From contig JACGWO010000003.1 in NCBI GenBank assembly GCA_034509735.1, forward strand, positions 36,664,466-36,728,465: a stretch of DNA of 64,000 nt, given 5' to 3'. Position numbers and translations under genes: made by a program. Of the stretch, positions 25,675 through 36,985 are shown one piece after another (positions within the stretch are counted from its first letter, which is position 1; every line of letters begins with the position of its first letter). This stretch comes from Sesamum alatum (Eukaryota; Streptophyta; Magnoliopsida; Lamiales; Pedaliaceae). Below the pieces are notes generated by a model. That model saw nothing but the letters and a program-made list of their open reading frames with translations. It was not told where the DNA came from and did no database searches.

Positions 25675-26180
25675 AGGGAAAATTACAATGGACCCTCATG
25701 ATGCTTGTCTAATTACCTATACCAGCTCATTATTTTAAAAATTACAAATATTTTCTGAAATTAACGATCATCTATACTATTATAAAAAGCAAACCTTTTG
25801 ACGTACCAATTTTTGAATGCCCAAAATTACCCTTTAATCATTTTCTTTCCTTAAAAATATTATTGGTCAGAAAAGTAATTTTATTATTTTTTCTCTCAAC
25901 CCACTACCCCACGTTTCTCTCACATCACTCCATGCTTCTTTCTTCTTATTAACTTTTTTTTCCTCATTTCTTCACAAATTTTTTTTCTTTACATTTCACA
26001 CAGTTCTTTTTTATATGCTCGCGAGTACCGCGTGCAGCGACGACTAATATAACAAACATCCTTTATAATAAATTGTCACGATGGGCATTTGTTAGACGAC
26101 TGAGATGGGTATTATAAATTTTAAATAATAAAAATATATTTATAATTATAACAAACATCATGAAGGTTCTTTTTAGTTTA
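25675..26180. mobile_element. MITE split by a Helitron
   Basis: Left end gggaaaattacaatggaccc and the right-end stretch near 26140-26180 (taattataacaaacatcatg, aaggttctt) are imperfect inverted repeats. The Helitron at 25771-26047 interrupts it. The flanking duplication (ttatattta / ttataattt) is decayed. Confidence 0.6.
25771..26047 (+). mobile_element. Small non-autonomous Helitron, second subfamily (277 bp)
   Basis: It begins TCTATACTATTATAAAAAGC after an A and ends CTAA before a T. Near the 3' end is a hairpin, gctcgcg...cgcgtgc (26017-26035), with one mismatch. The interior differs from the 9874/13256/51902 group. It is non-coding. Confidence 0.8.
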
Positions 26181-26714
26181 TCTTATAATTTATTAGTTAT
26201 AAGCAAGTAAATTAAATCTGCTATTACCACTTTTTCTGGAAGAAAAGAATAATTCTATTTGATTCTTATTGCCCAGTCTCATTCTACCAAATGCATTTGA
26301 CCAAAATGGAAAAAAATTCAATTTTCGTGGAAATGAGAATGAAAAGAAAGGGGAAGAGTGACGACTTTGGCCTTTCCACCGTGGACTGAAGAACTTGGAC
26401 CTTTTAGTCAAAACTCTGAAAGCAGAGGGCAAGATCGTCCGAGAATTATATTAACCGAAGTGTAGTTACAATTAAGGAAAATTCCTTATCAACAGAGAGG
26501 AAAACTTTAAAATAGCGCAAACACGCTGGACCTGACACTCTGACACTACGGCCACGCTTTTGCTTGGACTCCAAGAAATTACCATAAAGTGTCATTCCGA
26601 AGCTACTCGGCTGCCCCACGTAATCCCGCTACAGATCATTTACTACCCTCACTGCCCTTACGGTTATACTTTAATTCCTTCCGTATCTCCCATAAACCCC
26701 ACCTCTACCTTCCT
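26181..26714. other. Upstream region of the DUF7138-like gene
   Basis: No gene is supported. A minus-strand open stretch of 79 codons (26193-26432) has no recognisable domain. Confidence 0.4.
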
Positions 26715-26722
26715 CTATATAG
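26715..26722 (+). promoter_or_regulatory. Probable TATA box of the DUF7138-like gene
   Basis: CTATATAG in the context cttcctctatatagaaac lies 129 bases before the ATG at 26851. A CT-rich leader follows it. Confidence 0.5.
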
Positions 26723-26850
26723 AAACTTCCACCACTTCCTACTGCTGGACCCTTTCTTCTCATCCTCCTCTACTTTTCTGTTTCTTTTCTGGTCTTGTCA
26801 CATTTGTAATATTGCTTTAATCTGTTGCTGTTGGTTTAGGAGTTGATTTC

Positions 26851-27693
26851 ATGGTGGAAGGTGGTGGTGGGCGGGCTTTTCCGGTGGTGTTCTTCGATGG
26901 GGAGAGGGAGATGGACATTGGTGATGTCAAAATTAACCCAGCGTTGGAGTACAAGCGCTTTCAGCTGTTGTTAAGCGAAAAGATTGGGATCTCGCCCAAT
27001 CAGATTTCAATATACCTCGTTAACCGGAAGAAGAACCCCAAGGCGCCGTTCTCCGAGGATCGCAGGAGAATTCCGGTTACCGGAAAGGTCAACTTCGGCT
27101 CGATATGTCGCCAGAAGGAGTGTTGCTTCCTTGTCGTGTTGAAAAGATCGCGGAAGTCGAGGAACCGTAGGGAGAGGATGATCAACGCCGTTGATTTCGC
27201 TAATTTCTTGCCCGGCGTCGAGTTAACTCGGGCATCGGTTCGTCCGGTGCCGGAAAATCTGATTCTGCTGAGGAGGAACCAACCGACGCCGTTCTACGAC
27301 CATATTATCCAGTCGGAGCTAGATGACCTGAACGGGCGGTTACAGGTAGATGATTTGAACGGTCGGCTGGAGAGCTTGAGGATCCAAAGAGAGTATTATC
27401 AGATGGCAATGGCGAAAGGAACTCCGAATTCACCAATTTTCGGTTCGGAGCATGGTTCGGACCCGAATCCGAACGTCGATTCGTTTCCGACGATTGAGGA
27501 TATCTATCGTGTTAATTCAGCCTGGCTGACGACGACGAAAAATGAAACCAAGGCGGCTTTCTGTGAGGAGTGCTGGAACGCGAAGGAGAACGGGGTTACG
27601 ACGTCGTTCCATCCCTGTGTTAACGACACGGTAATTACTCGGTTCACGACGCGGTTAGGGCCGATTAATCGGCCTAACAAATCGCTTACCTGA
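26851..27693 (+). CDS. DUF7138-like protein of unknown function
   Basis: A single-exon gene for 280 aa. The N-terminal part (about 8-100) has FPVVFFDGEREMDIGDVKI followed by YKRFQLLLSEKIGISPNQIS and SIYLVNRK. This resembles the plant-specific family catalogued as DUF7138; that assignment is from memory of the family and not a search. A basic segment (KRSRKSRNRRERM) follows, then a short repeated DDLNGRL motif (two copies near 152-167) with helix-forming sequence. A C-terminal CEEC (238-241) with HPC (254-256) could bind one zinc. No signal peptide or membrane segment is seen. The basic patch and possible zinc site hint at a nuclear or regulatory role, but no function can be given. The start is the first ATG after a CT-rich leader with a TATA box. 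Confidence 0.85.
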   Translation: MVEGGGGRAFPVVFFDGEREMDIGDVKINPALEYKRFQLLLSEKIGISPNQISIYLVNRKKNPKAPFSEDRRRIPVTGKVNFGSICRQKECCFLVVLKRSRKSRNRRERMINAVDFANFLPGVELTRASVRPVPENLILLRRNQPTPFYDHIIQSELDDLNGRLQVDDLNGRLESLRIQREYYQMAMAKGTPNSPIFGSEHGSDPNPNVDSFPTIEDIYRVNSAWLTTTKNETKAAFCEECWNAKENGVTTSFHPCVNDTVITRFTTRLGPINRPNKSLT

Positions 27694-29453
27694 GAGCTTT
27701 GGCGATTACTTTTCTTTAAGTAGAAATAGTTAAATATTTTAATCTGGAAAAAGGGGTTTTTTGAATCAGCCGCGTTGAATGTGAAGCGGTTAGAATCTGG
27801 TGATGGTGGGCACACGATAAGCCGCATAGGGATAATAGGTAGTTAAAGCTGTATATTTGTGCGTACAGGCAAACCTTTTGTTTGTTGCAATGCCTCTGCT
27901 TGAATGAGGGTTTGATTGGTTACCTGATTGATGAATGGTAAAAAATTGTAAATTGGTCCTTGGTTGGCATTAATTGTGAATTCCGTCTATCATACTCAAT
28001 TTCAGATGCAACTCTTTGTTCTACAGTACTTCTATTGTTATCTTTGCTCTTCTACTCGTTAGGGAGAACTATCCATGAGCTAATTGTTATAGATACTGAG
28101 AAAATTTTTGTCATAAGTATATATTTTTAATGCATTGAACATTGTTCTTGGTTAATTTTTTTTATATAGATAAAGTAATTATATGATTATTTCAATATCT
28201 TAATAAATTAAGTAATATATTAATTCAATTAATACATCAATATAATATGGAATTATGAAATAACTTATAATTATGGGTTGCAGTTTGGGTCAGATTTATG
28301 GGTCCAACACAACTCAAGTAATTTTGGGTTGGGTTGGGTTTAAAATACTTTACAATGGGTTAAACTTAATTAAAATTTATTAAATAATTGGTCTTATATG
28401 ATTTGATAATGGATTTTAAATTGGTCCAACAATTATTTTAATTGTTTAAATTTATTATTGATCTAGTTGTACTAGATACATTACTCCTTTCATATTTTCT
28501 ACCCTTTTTACACATTTTTTATAAGAAACAAATTTACCAAAATATATTTAGTATGTTTTAGTTGAACTTAATTAAATTGTATACCATGGGTCTTAAACAG
28601 GTTCAATCCATGATTTAATTATTTAAATTTATTAATTAGTTGTACTATATAACACTAATTACTTGTACAATTTTTTATCTTTTCGCATGTTTTATGATAA
28701 ATAAAGTTTTTCAAGATATATTTAGTAAATTTACATAAGTAACGAGAAACAAGAGGAAAGTGAAGGATTCTATAAGATAGTCAAAGCTTGCACTTTCTAT
28801 GCGACCATCTAGTTTTTTTTTTAATAATTTAATAATCAACAGATACCATCAACTATAAATTTCAATCAACATATAAATTATCAGTACCTAATAATAATTT
28901 ATAATGAACTAACATTTACAATTAATATAGATAAATAGCTAGTAGCTACTATTATTACGATTGGAAATCTATTCGTTTCTACAACCAAATATGGAGAAAT
29001 TGATTGTACAACTATTCATTTCATGATTTATTTTAAAAAATGTGGTATTTTCTACACGCTACGAGTTCTTCACTTTGTAATTTAATCAATAAATCTTTAA
29101 TGTAGGTTACTTTAAAAAAACAATGAATAATACAAGTCCAATCATATATGTTGGAAATAATAGTAAATACATTGCCGTATTGTTTTTTCAAACTTTTTAG
29201 AGATTAAATATAAGGAAGCAGTGACCACTAACTTAGGCCTGTCAATGGGTAGGGTAAACTCTACCCAGGTACACTATCAAGAAAAAACACCTAGGCCCAA
29301 ACACACAAAAAATAATTAAACACAGGTGTAGGCCCAGACCCAACAAAAATTACAAATTGAGCCTTGGTTGGGTCTATACTTATTAATACCCTACAATTAC
29401 TCAGACCCAATATTTATCCAACCCAATACTTAAATATGTAAAATGGTAAAATC
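27694..29453. other. Gene-free region after the DUF7138-like gene
   Basis: The first 200-300 bases are presumably 3' UTR. Beyond that is AT-rich DNA with repeat-like parts: gggttgggttgggttta near 28325, and 29230-29440, which is rich in 'aggcccaaac'-type words. No coding is supported. Confidence 0.45.
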
Positions 29454-29458
29454 AGCAC

Positions 29459-30233
29459 TGATACCCCCTCAACATTTTTCCATACAAGCCCAAAGCATAT
29501 GAGCCAGCCTCATCAACCAGCCCAGCCGGTTATGACCAGTCGGCTCATGAGCAGGGAAAGGCCCAACAAAACTGTAATCTATCTTTTCTAAACTGGCAGG
29601 CCCAAGAAACAAACTCATTTCAACCGGACATATCAACATAAAACTAGGCGGATACGTTATACAGATTGCTGACACATGGAGATACATTATACTAAAATAT
29701 CTCCAACTAGCTCCAAATAAGTTGATGGCAACCAGGCTGTTAACAAGTAATTAAAAAATTTCTGAAAGACTGGGCAAGATTCAGTCGAAAGACCATAACT
29801 CCTTCAAGATAAGTCTGAATCTTGATATTCTTTTTCTATTATATAGCTAACACATGTAGCTATTCAATGGCACCGGATTCGCCCTGACTACTCTCCGCCT
29901 GCTCTATAAAGGGCTATAAATAGAGGTAGCATGCAGTCATTTATCAAGTAACACCTCTCCTACATCTCTCATTTTACAAGTTCTGTACTCAAGTCTCGCA
30001 CACTCTCTCTTGGTTCTTAAGTTGTTCTAAGCTTATTTTAAACGAATCATCACGCCATACACTCATATTTCACCATTATTATCACTAATTTTAAATTCCT
30101 TTTTACTTTAAGAGCATTACTGACTTAAGCATTGGAGTGTTAACTCCTCTTTGAAGGTTGATTCCCCTCAATCTTAGAATTTTCTTGAAAATCATTCGAT
30201 CCTCGTAGTACCATTAGATTCAGGTATGCATCA
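29459..30233 (+). mobile_element. Solo LTR (775 bp) with 5-bp TSD
   Basis: It begins TGATACCCCCTCAAC and ends GGTATGCATCA (TGAT/ATCA). Exact flanks agcac stand at 29454-29458 and 30234-30238. A TATA box (29915-29922) and the block actgacttaagcattggag near 30118 fit a plus-strand LTR. No internal domain or second LTR is present. It is probably Ty3/gypsy; the lineage is an inference. Confidence 0.87.
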
Positions 30234-30238
30234 AGCAC

Positions 30239-32228
30239 TAATTCATATTGAAGTTATCATTTCACAGATTGGAGAAACGACGGATCTCCAATCTTGCCTC
30301 CTCCTCGGCGACCTCCAATCGCCTCGCCATTGCAAGCGCCCACCCCAGATCCGTCGTCAGAGATCTAGGTTTTATTTTGGACGATTTATGAGGAAAGATA
30401 TGAGTTGGTGGGCTTAAGTTCCTTTGATCTATAGATGTGTGAACTTGTTGTAAATGTAAATGTGGGGCGCAATTACGAATGATATGAATATATCGACCAC
30501 TGTTTTCTTTCATGATAAATAGATACTTTTGTTAATTTTGAAATGGATGGAGTGGAACGAATTCTTGTTTTTAATTATTTATTCAGAAAAAAGTCAGTTC
30601 AGGATCCGACCTGAAGAATCGGGTCTTGCAGAATCAGTTCGGGTCTAGGACCCATTAGGTCTAGGGTCAGGCCATAGTCTATACACTCATTACTATTCTA
30701 GGCCTCTTTAAGATATGAGTATGAGTAAGGTAAGACCCTACCCAGTGACATGCCTACACCGACCAAACTTGATATATTTGCAACCTAACCCATTAATTTA
30801 AACCCAACCCAAACTCAGATTAAATATGTCCATTTGCCACCCCTACTTACAATCAATTTACATAAAACAAATACCTTCCGATGGGACTCAAACTTAAATT
30901 TCAAACTTGTTCATGAGGCATCAATGTTAACCATTAGATTAAACCATTATTAATTATTCTTAAATTATTACTTCATATGAAAAGTGTAATATTAGTGATG
31001 GAGGAAATAAATAACTCCAAATAAGGCAAGTCGGATACCTCCAAGAAGAAAGGTATAAGGTCAAACTTATCAAGTTAGCATAGCGCAACAAATTATTGAA
31101 ATAACCTTAGTCAACAAATCACAACCATGTAATCGGGGTAGGTGAGGGATAAGGAAGTAATTTACCTCTACCCACCTCTAAATAGCGTAAGTTCCTGCTT
31201 GTATAAATACTCTGTTATTCTCTCATTTAAAAAGAATCTTTACTTGTAACAGTACTAGTGAAAATGTATTGAATTACACTCACTTAATACAAATTTACTC
31301 TGTCTCAAATTTAGCGACATCAATCAGCTTAAAACTGCGAAATCCAACTTGAACTATTTTTTTTTTTCGTTGGTGCTATATATGGGGTTCAACGTGAACA
31401 ATTTAAGGTATGGTAGTTGGTGCAAAATCATATCTATTATTCTAATATTATATAATTTAGTCCTTTGGTGATGTTAATTTCGGAGGGATTTTTTGGGCTT
31501 AAACAAGTAAAATTGGTTGAAACACACTTCTAACACTTCACACCGATCCTTCACTTTTTAATACAAATTGCAATGTAGTCCCTCAACTAAAATTTTTGGC
31601 AATATGATCATTGAGGAGCAAAATTGATTTTCATAAAAAAAATTTACTAAAAAATTCTGATATCGTTACTCGAGAAGGACAACTCATTTTTACTAGCTAG
31701 TGTAATTAAAAATATGTGTTCATTGGAAAAACCAAAATTGATTTTCATAAATAAAATAAGAGGGAAAATATATATTAAAAAGGTAGTTTATATGAGATAC
31801 ACTATTTTTCGAAGTAAATTATCAAAAATATTATTGTCTTTTATTAATGGTAACTTTCTTTCTCAAATACTTAGTGGTACGTGATACAATTGATGCGTGT
31901 GTAAAAATATTTAAAAATCATTGATAATTAAATCACTTTTGCTAATTTTTTGTTGTATGTATTTATTTGATTGACTTTTCCATAAATTTAAGGAAAATGA
32001 AGTTTAAATAGAGAGAGAAAGCAGAATTTAAGTGACAATAATAATAACGAAAAGGATTGATATAGAAATAATAATTTCGAAAAAATTAAATGTGAAGGGA
32101 AAGAGTGATAAAAATTAGTTAAAAATAAGATTATTTGAAAAAAAGTTTTGTCTCTTTAAGATAATCGGAATAAAGGTGAAAATTAGTAGGTAAAAGAAAA
32201 ATAGAAAATATCTGACCAATTATATAGA
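30239..32228. other. Gene-free region
   Basis: No gene is supported. 30270-30420 is GC-richer and gives a 63-codon frame (30226-30417) that starts across the LTR border and has no known domain. 30600-30850 is rich in 'gggtc' and 'aacccaaccc' words typical of hAT-like MITEs. 30850-30960 looks like a SINE relic. Confidence 0.45.
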
Positions 32229-32420
32229 GTAGATACTAAAAAAGAATTTTCTATTTGCAAAATCCTGTCAATTTCTTGCAAATGTCTTTGTTTCCTAATT
32301 AATTTCCCAAATAATATTCCTTTGATTTGTGTGTTGATAATACTCTTAAATTAATTTTTTTTAACGGATGTGTTGGTTTATATATATATATATTATTTAT
32401 AATATTTATAATAATATAAA
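32229..32420 (+). mobile_element. Helitron remnant
   Basis: It resembles the inner and 3' part of the small Helitron family (gttgataatactcttaaatt, then aacggatgtgttggttta). It has lost its hairpin end. The MITE at 32421 abuts it, with the target duplication at 32412-32420. Confidence 0.45.
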
Positions 32421-32847
32421 GGGTAAATTACATTTACCTCCCCTGATGTTTGGCATAATTACAAATACCCCCTCATTGTTTTAAAAATTACAAATACTCC
32501 CCTAATGTTTGTAACCATCTAACAAATAATCCATTTTCATTAATTTTTATGGATAAACTGACCAAAATGCCCTTATGCACTAAATTAATTTTATTTATTT
32601 TTTAATATTTTTTTGTACTACAATGTGTAGGGAGAGGTTTCTTAAGTTTTTTACACAGAGAAGCAATAATGTAATTTGCCTTGGCCGATTTTTCTATAAT
32701 TTTAATAAAAAATTCAAGGGCAAAATGATCAATTTCAGACATCTGGTTAAAAATTACAAACTTTAGAGGGGTATTTGTAATTTTTCAAACAACGAGAGGA
32801 TATTTGTAATTATGCCAAACCTCAAGGGATGTAGATGTAATTTACCC
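32421..32847. mobile_element. MULE-like MITE (427 bp) with exact 9-bp TSD
   Basis: About 60 bases at each end are inverted repeats: gggtaaattacatttacctc and ...gtagatgtaatttaccc. Both flanks are taatataaa (32412-32420 and 32848-32856). It inserted into Helitron remnants. Closely similar ends occur at 19618-20013. Confidence 0.9.
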
Positions 32848-33040
32848 TAATATAAAAAAGGCTTTTTTTTCCACTCACAAACGGTTGTTTGACACCACAA
32901 CATCATTTTGTTGTGTGTCAATAATATCCCTAAGTTAGTTTTTCATTTATCATCTTGTTTTTTTTGTCACATATGTGTTGATTTATATATTTTATTTTTA
33001 TTTATAATATATTTTAAAACGTGAAAAATAATTTATTATA
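32848..33040 (+). mobile_element. Helitron remnant (inner part)
   Basis: It contains ccactcacaaacggttgttt and the ttataatatattttaaaacg block of the family. Both true termini are missing. Confidence 0.5.
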
Positions 33041-33188
33041 TTTATACTAATATAAAAAAAATCTATTTATGCTCACAAAAAGCGATTACTTACACCGCGA
33101 TACTAATTTTTTTTAGGCCAATATACCGCTAAGTTGGTCTTTATATTTTCTTTCGTTCATTCCTTTTTTTTTTGTTTGAAATGTGGTT

Positions 33189-33222
<34 letters not shown>
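33041..33222 (+). mobile_element. 5' part of a Helitron interrupted by later Helitrons
   Basis: It starts TTTATACTAATATAAAA after an A (first bases TT instead of TC) and runs to the TA tract. Its 3' part appears to be 35834-35917. Together they give 266 bp, the size of the other copies. Confidence 0.6.
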
Positions 33223-33223
<1 letters not shown>

Positions 33224-33459
33224 TAGTCGATGTTGAACGCCGTCCCTGCGTGCATATAATAAATAGTCTTTTGTGCTTTAAAATATACTATTATTATAAA
33301 TAAGAGCAAAATATAAACCATTATATCACATTTAAAAAAAATAAAAGAAAAAAATATAATTTATCAATTAGTAAAACTTTGGAAGTTAAATAAGTTGGTT
33401 ATATTATCGATTGAAGGGCATTTTTTACCTCACAAAAATGGTGCAGCGGTGTAATTAAC

Positions 33460-35669
33460 TGTGACACCCCCTACGTAACTACATTGTATTACCATTAATT
33501 ACACGCCCCTTTTAATTATAACCTACCTTATAAGAGATTTCCATTTAGATGAATAAAATCAATCCTATTAAACATGTAACATATATATATAATAATGATA
33601 GAAGTTGTCAAAAGTTTATATCTACTATGCCACATGTATACTCATGTACAAAACTCCAAAAGATGAAGGTTTCAGACTATTATAGAATCTAAAACACAAA
33701 CCCGACAAAAGACTAGATGTTTAATAATCATATAGACAGAACCCTCGGCTTCAGATGTTACGGCTGACCCACCTATTCAGATCCATTTCACGACTTCCAA
33801 TTTAACGTATCTAGTCACCGTGATCTATCTCCTGAAAAATATTGGCAAGGGATGAGCTGCCTACTCAATAAGTATAGCTAATTAACTTATACATATACAC
33901 GCACATACATAATAAAACGAATATCATACCATGCAGCAAATATAAGAAATAACATAGACTAACAATCATATATCAAATTACACATAATACTCGACTTTAT
34001 TGTTTATTTCCTTGAGGCCCTGCTTACCCATACTGGAGTGCATCACTCAATGGTCTATGCCGGCTATCATCCCTCAATCATAATATCTCTCTTGTTTTTT
34101 TTCTCGGTACCACGCAGCACACAGCTCGTATGATACCCCTTCATCACTGATACCACACAGCACACAGCTCGTATGATATCCCATCATCCATCATATCGCA
34201 CAGCATATAGCTCGTCATTAATCATAGCATCATAAGCCATTGTAGTATGCCCCCCAGTTAGATAAGCCATTTATTTATCTCAATTCACAATATTCCCCTC
34301 ACTCCTCTTCATTCAACAATAAGATCCCCGTCAATAACTTCAACGTTCAATTTCATTTAACAATCAACATAGTATACATAATCATCCATCTATTTTCCAT
34401 ACACCATAACCACATATAATCACGTGATGACAACTTCACATAATAACAAGTAATCTAGACAAATAGCCAATAATTCATAATTTCGTATACAACACAAAAT
34501 ATTTATCTATATATATAAACATATATATACACATATATATATATATTCAATTAACTATACTTACATCAAACTCACGAGATCTCGTTAATAGGAGAAACTG
34601 CTCAACCCTCTACTATATCTTCACGTCCTATAGTAGGATATAATATATATTATTAATATATCAAAATTATTGTAAATTTTGAATAAAATTACTAATTAAT
34701 ATTTTATTTATATTGAAATTCAAACATCCATTTATTCATCGTCTAAACAATTAGACATTACAAGCTTCCCCAATATGTTTTTAATTTATCTATTAACTCA
34801 TAAGAGCTTATTCTATCAAACCCCTCATGTTTTATAATTATTGTCTTTTATACCACCCGTAAATGAAATTACTACAAATATCTCATATTTCTTTTTAATA
34901 ATTATAATTTTATCAAATACAATTCCCTAATATTTCTCAAATATAATTCCCTACTATCCCTATTAATTTCTACCAATTCTTCATTATAATGATAATTATT
35001 TAAACACTAGTACATACAATTATGTATTTGGTTAATAAACTGATCAATTTGAATAGTTCATTATAACAACTACTAAATCTAGTAGGTTATATAATTTTAA
35101 GTTATTAGCTATAATATTCCAGTCCAATTAAATATATACCCGAACACTAATTTATATAAATAATCAAATTCAATAAATTTTCCAATTAAATAGTAAATTG
35201 CATAGTACAAATCATATTTAATAAATGCACTGATTAAATAATATTAATATAATAATTAAATTCTAATTTACAATAAAAATATACTAACATGTGCAAATTA
35301 CCGAAGGAAGTTGCCTAATGCAATTTAAACATTCTGTTAATGAATTGATCTATAGATATGTATATAGAAATATATATTAAAGTAATGACATTATTTTTTT
35401 AACCTTGGAACGAGGAGTGCCACGTGCACCACCCTCAGTTTTCTCTTTTCTTTTTTTCTTTTTTTTTTCAATTTTTAAGAAATTTCAATTTAGTCCTTTA
35501 ACTTTTAAAATTATATAATTTAATCCCAAATATTTTATAAAGCTCTAATTTACTTCATTCAAATTTTAATATATTATAATTTCAACGTATAACTTATAAT
35601 TAAATTATATCTTTTTAATAATTACTAATTAGTCCCTCGATTATGAAAAAAAATCCTATGGACGTCACA
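33460..35669 (-). mobile_element. Solo LTR (2210 bp) with 5-bp TSD
   Basis: The termini TGTGAC and GTCACA are perfectly complementary. The exact duplication ttaac flanks it at 33455-33459 and 35670-35674. Reading the minus strand gives a 3' end ...cgtagggggtgtcaca, as in many plant chromovirus LTRs. No gag/pol is found. Size and ends suggest a Ty3/gypsy chromovirus; this is an inference. Confidence 0.85.
34108..34236. repeat. Three 43-bp tandem repeats inside the LTR
   Basis: Units start at 34108, 34151 and 34194, each with cagcacacagctcgtatgat or a decayed form. The first two are close to identical and the third has diverged. LTRs often carry such arrays in their U3 part. Confidence 0.75.
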
Positions 35670-35721
35670 TTAACTGCCGTTTGTGAGTATGGGGGGTGTT
35701 TTTTTTATATAATAGTATAGA

Positions 35722-35833
35722 TAAGTTGGTTATATTATCGGTTGAATGGCATTTTTTACCTCACAAAAAATGGTGCAGCGGTGTAATTAACAACCGTTTG
35801 TGAGTGTGGATGGTGTTTTCTTTATATAATATA
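35722..35833 (-). mobile_element. Fragment of a further minus-strand Helitron
   Basis: It repeats the stretch ggcattttttacctcacaaa through gtgcagcggtgtaattaac found at 33415-33459, followed by caaccgtttgtgagtgtgg. Its 5' end (near 35826-35833) is decayed and the rest is missing. Confidence 0.55.
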
Positions 35834-35917
35834 TATATATGTCTTATTTATAATATATTTTGAATGTGAAATATTATTTATTTTCTGCATGCAGGGACGA
35901 CGTGCCTTGTCGGTTAG
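35834..35917 (+). mobile_element. 3' end of the interrupted Helitron (with 33041-33222)
   Basis: It ends with the hairpin gcatg cagggacga cgtgc (35888-35905) and TTAG before a T, a mutated form of CTAG. Confidence 0.6.
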
Positions 35918-35952
35918 TAATAAATAAAAAAGAAAGGTTATTCTATTTTTTT

Positions 35953-36705
35953 GGGAATAATTACACTCCCATCCCCTGAGGTTTAGTATAATTTCACATA
36001 GACCCCCTATGGTTTGAAAAATTACACCCAGTACCCATGGTTATAAAAGATGTCAAAATCCCATAATAAAAGTAATCAATTTATCTTTCTATCCATAATA
36101 TGTGGCTGAAATAAATTAAAAAAGAACATAAAAATTATAAAGACTAAAAAGACAAAATTGGCGCCTATATGAGTAGAAATGAACAGACGCTTTATACTAA
36201 AAAGATAAAACTGCAGGAAATATTTAATTAAATTACATAATATAGTGTGTATAGATATATTAATTTTGTAGTGTATAAATATGTTCAGAATAAAAAAATA
36301 GTGTATATATATGTTAAGAATTAAATTTATTTTTACCGATCTAATTTATTTATTAATTAATAATTATTCTATATAATAATACTTTAAATCTATTAAATAT
36401 ATTACGCTATTTACTCTTGTAATTTAATTTAATTATAAGAACAACTCACATGCATAAGTATGTGAAATGTATAAGGGTAGTTTGATCAAAATATATTTAT
36501 TTGACTTGCAATAAATCAACCAATGACAAACATGGATTCTCATTTAATTTTTCTGCTGATATCAACAAATTTTATATATTTTATTAATTAAAAGATCTAT
36601 TTATTGAACGAAAATAAAGGTAAGAATACTAATTGTAATTTATCAAATCATAGAAAATCTATATTTAATTATATCAAACCTCAATAAGGAGATTGTAATT
36701 ATTCC
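35953..36705. mobile_element. MITE (753 bp) just upstream of EXO70A1
   Basis: Left end ggaataattacactcccatc and right end ...gattgtaattattcc are inverted repeats. Flanks tattttttt (35944-35952) and tatttattt (36706-36714) match at 8 of 9. The right half resembles half of the palindromic element at 10800-11217. Confidence 0.7.
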
Positions 36706-36763
36706 TATTTATTTATTTTTTTGAAATAAGGGGTAGAATTATTTGTGGAGATCACGCATGGGG

Positions 36764-36769
36764 CACGTG
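36764..36769. promoter_or_regulatory. G-box in the EXO70A1 promoter
   Basis: CACGTG within ggggcacgtgacaagg, 55 bases before the TATA box. Binding by bZIP or bHLH factors is known for this core; actual use here is an inference. Confidence 0.4.
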
Positions 36770-36823
36770 ACAAGGACGCTGCGCCACGCCCAACGCACCA
36801 ACTGCACAAGTAGAGATGGAAAA

Positions 36824-36832
36824 CTATATAAT
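36824..36832 (+). promoter_or_regulatory. Probable TATA box of EXO70A1
   Basis: CTATATAAT in gaaaactatataatgcagg, about 160 bases before the main ATG. A CT-rich leader follows. Confidence 0.55.
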
Positions 36833-36936
36833 GCAGGCTATAAGCTGTCATTTCATTCATACCCATAGCTCTCCTCTCCAGTTTGTTTCCCGTTCCTCGT
36901 CATTCCGCGGAAGAAAACCCTAGCCCGATTCAGATA

Positions 36937-36960
36937 ATGATCCATACGCACTTACTGTAA
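36937..36960 (+). promoter_or_regulatory. Seven-codon upstream ORF of EXO70A1
   Basis: ATG at 36937 followed by six codons and TAA (MIHTHLL), ending 25 bases before the main ATG at 36986. It lies downstream of the TATA box, so it should be in the leader. Confidence 0.55.
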
Positions 36961-36985
36961 TTTACGACCTCAAAATACTACGAAA

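Larger units (their letters stand above)
33223..35721 (-). mobile_element. Helitron of about 283 bp split by a solo LTR
   Basis: On the minus strand it starts TCTATACTATTATATAAAA (5' end at 35721) and ends CTAG (33223-33226), with A and T flanks. Its 3' hairpin block reads gcacgcagggacggcgt. Removing the LTR and one TSD copy restores about 283 bp, matching the intact copies. Confidence 0.8.

Noticed and set aside
30226..30417. 63-codon frame after the solo LTR as a gene
   Set aside because: It starts inside the LTR and has no recognisable domain; kept only as a possible read-through transcript.
34108..34236. Regularly spaced repeats as a CRISPR-like array
   Set aside because: The units are directly adjacent, diverged and lie within a plant LTR in nuclear DNA.
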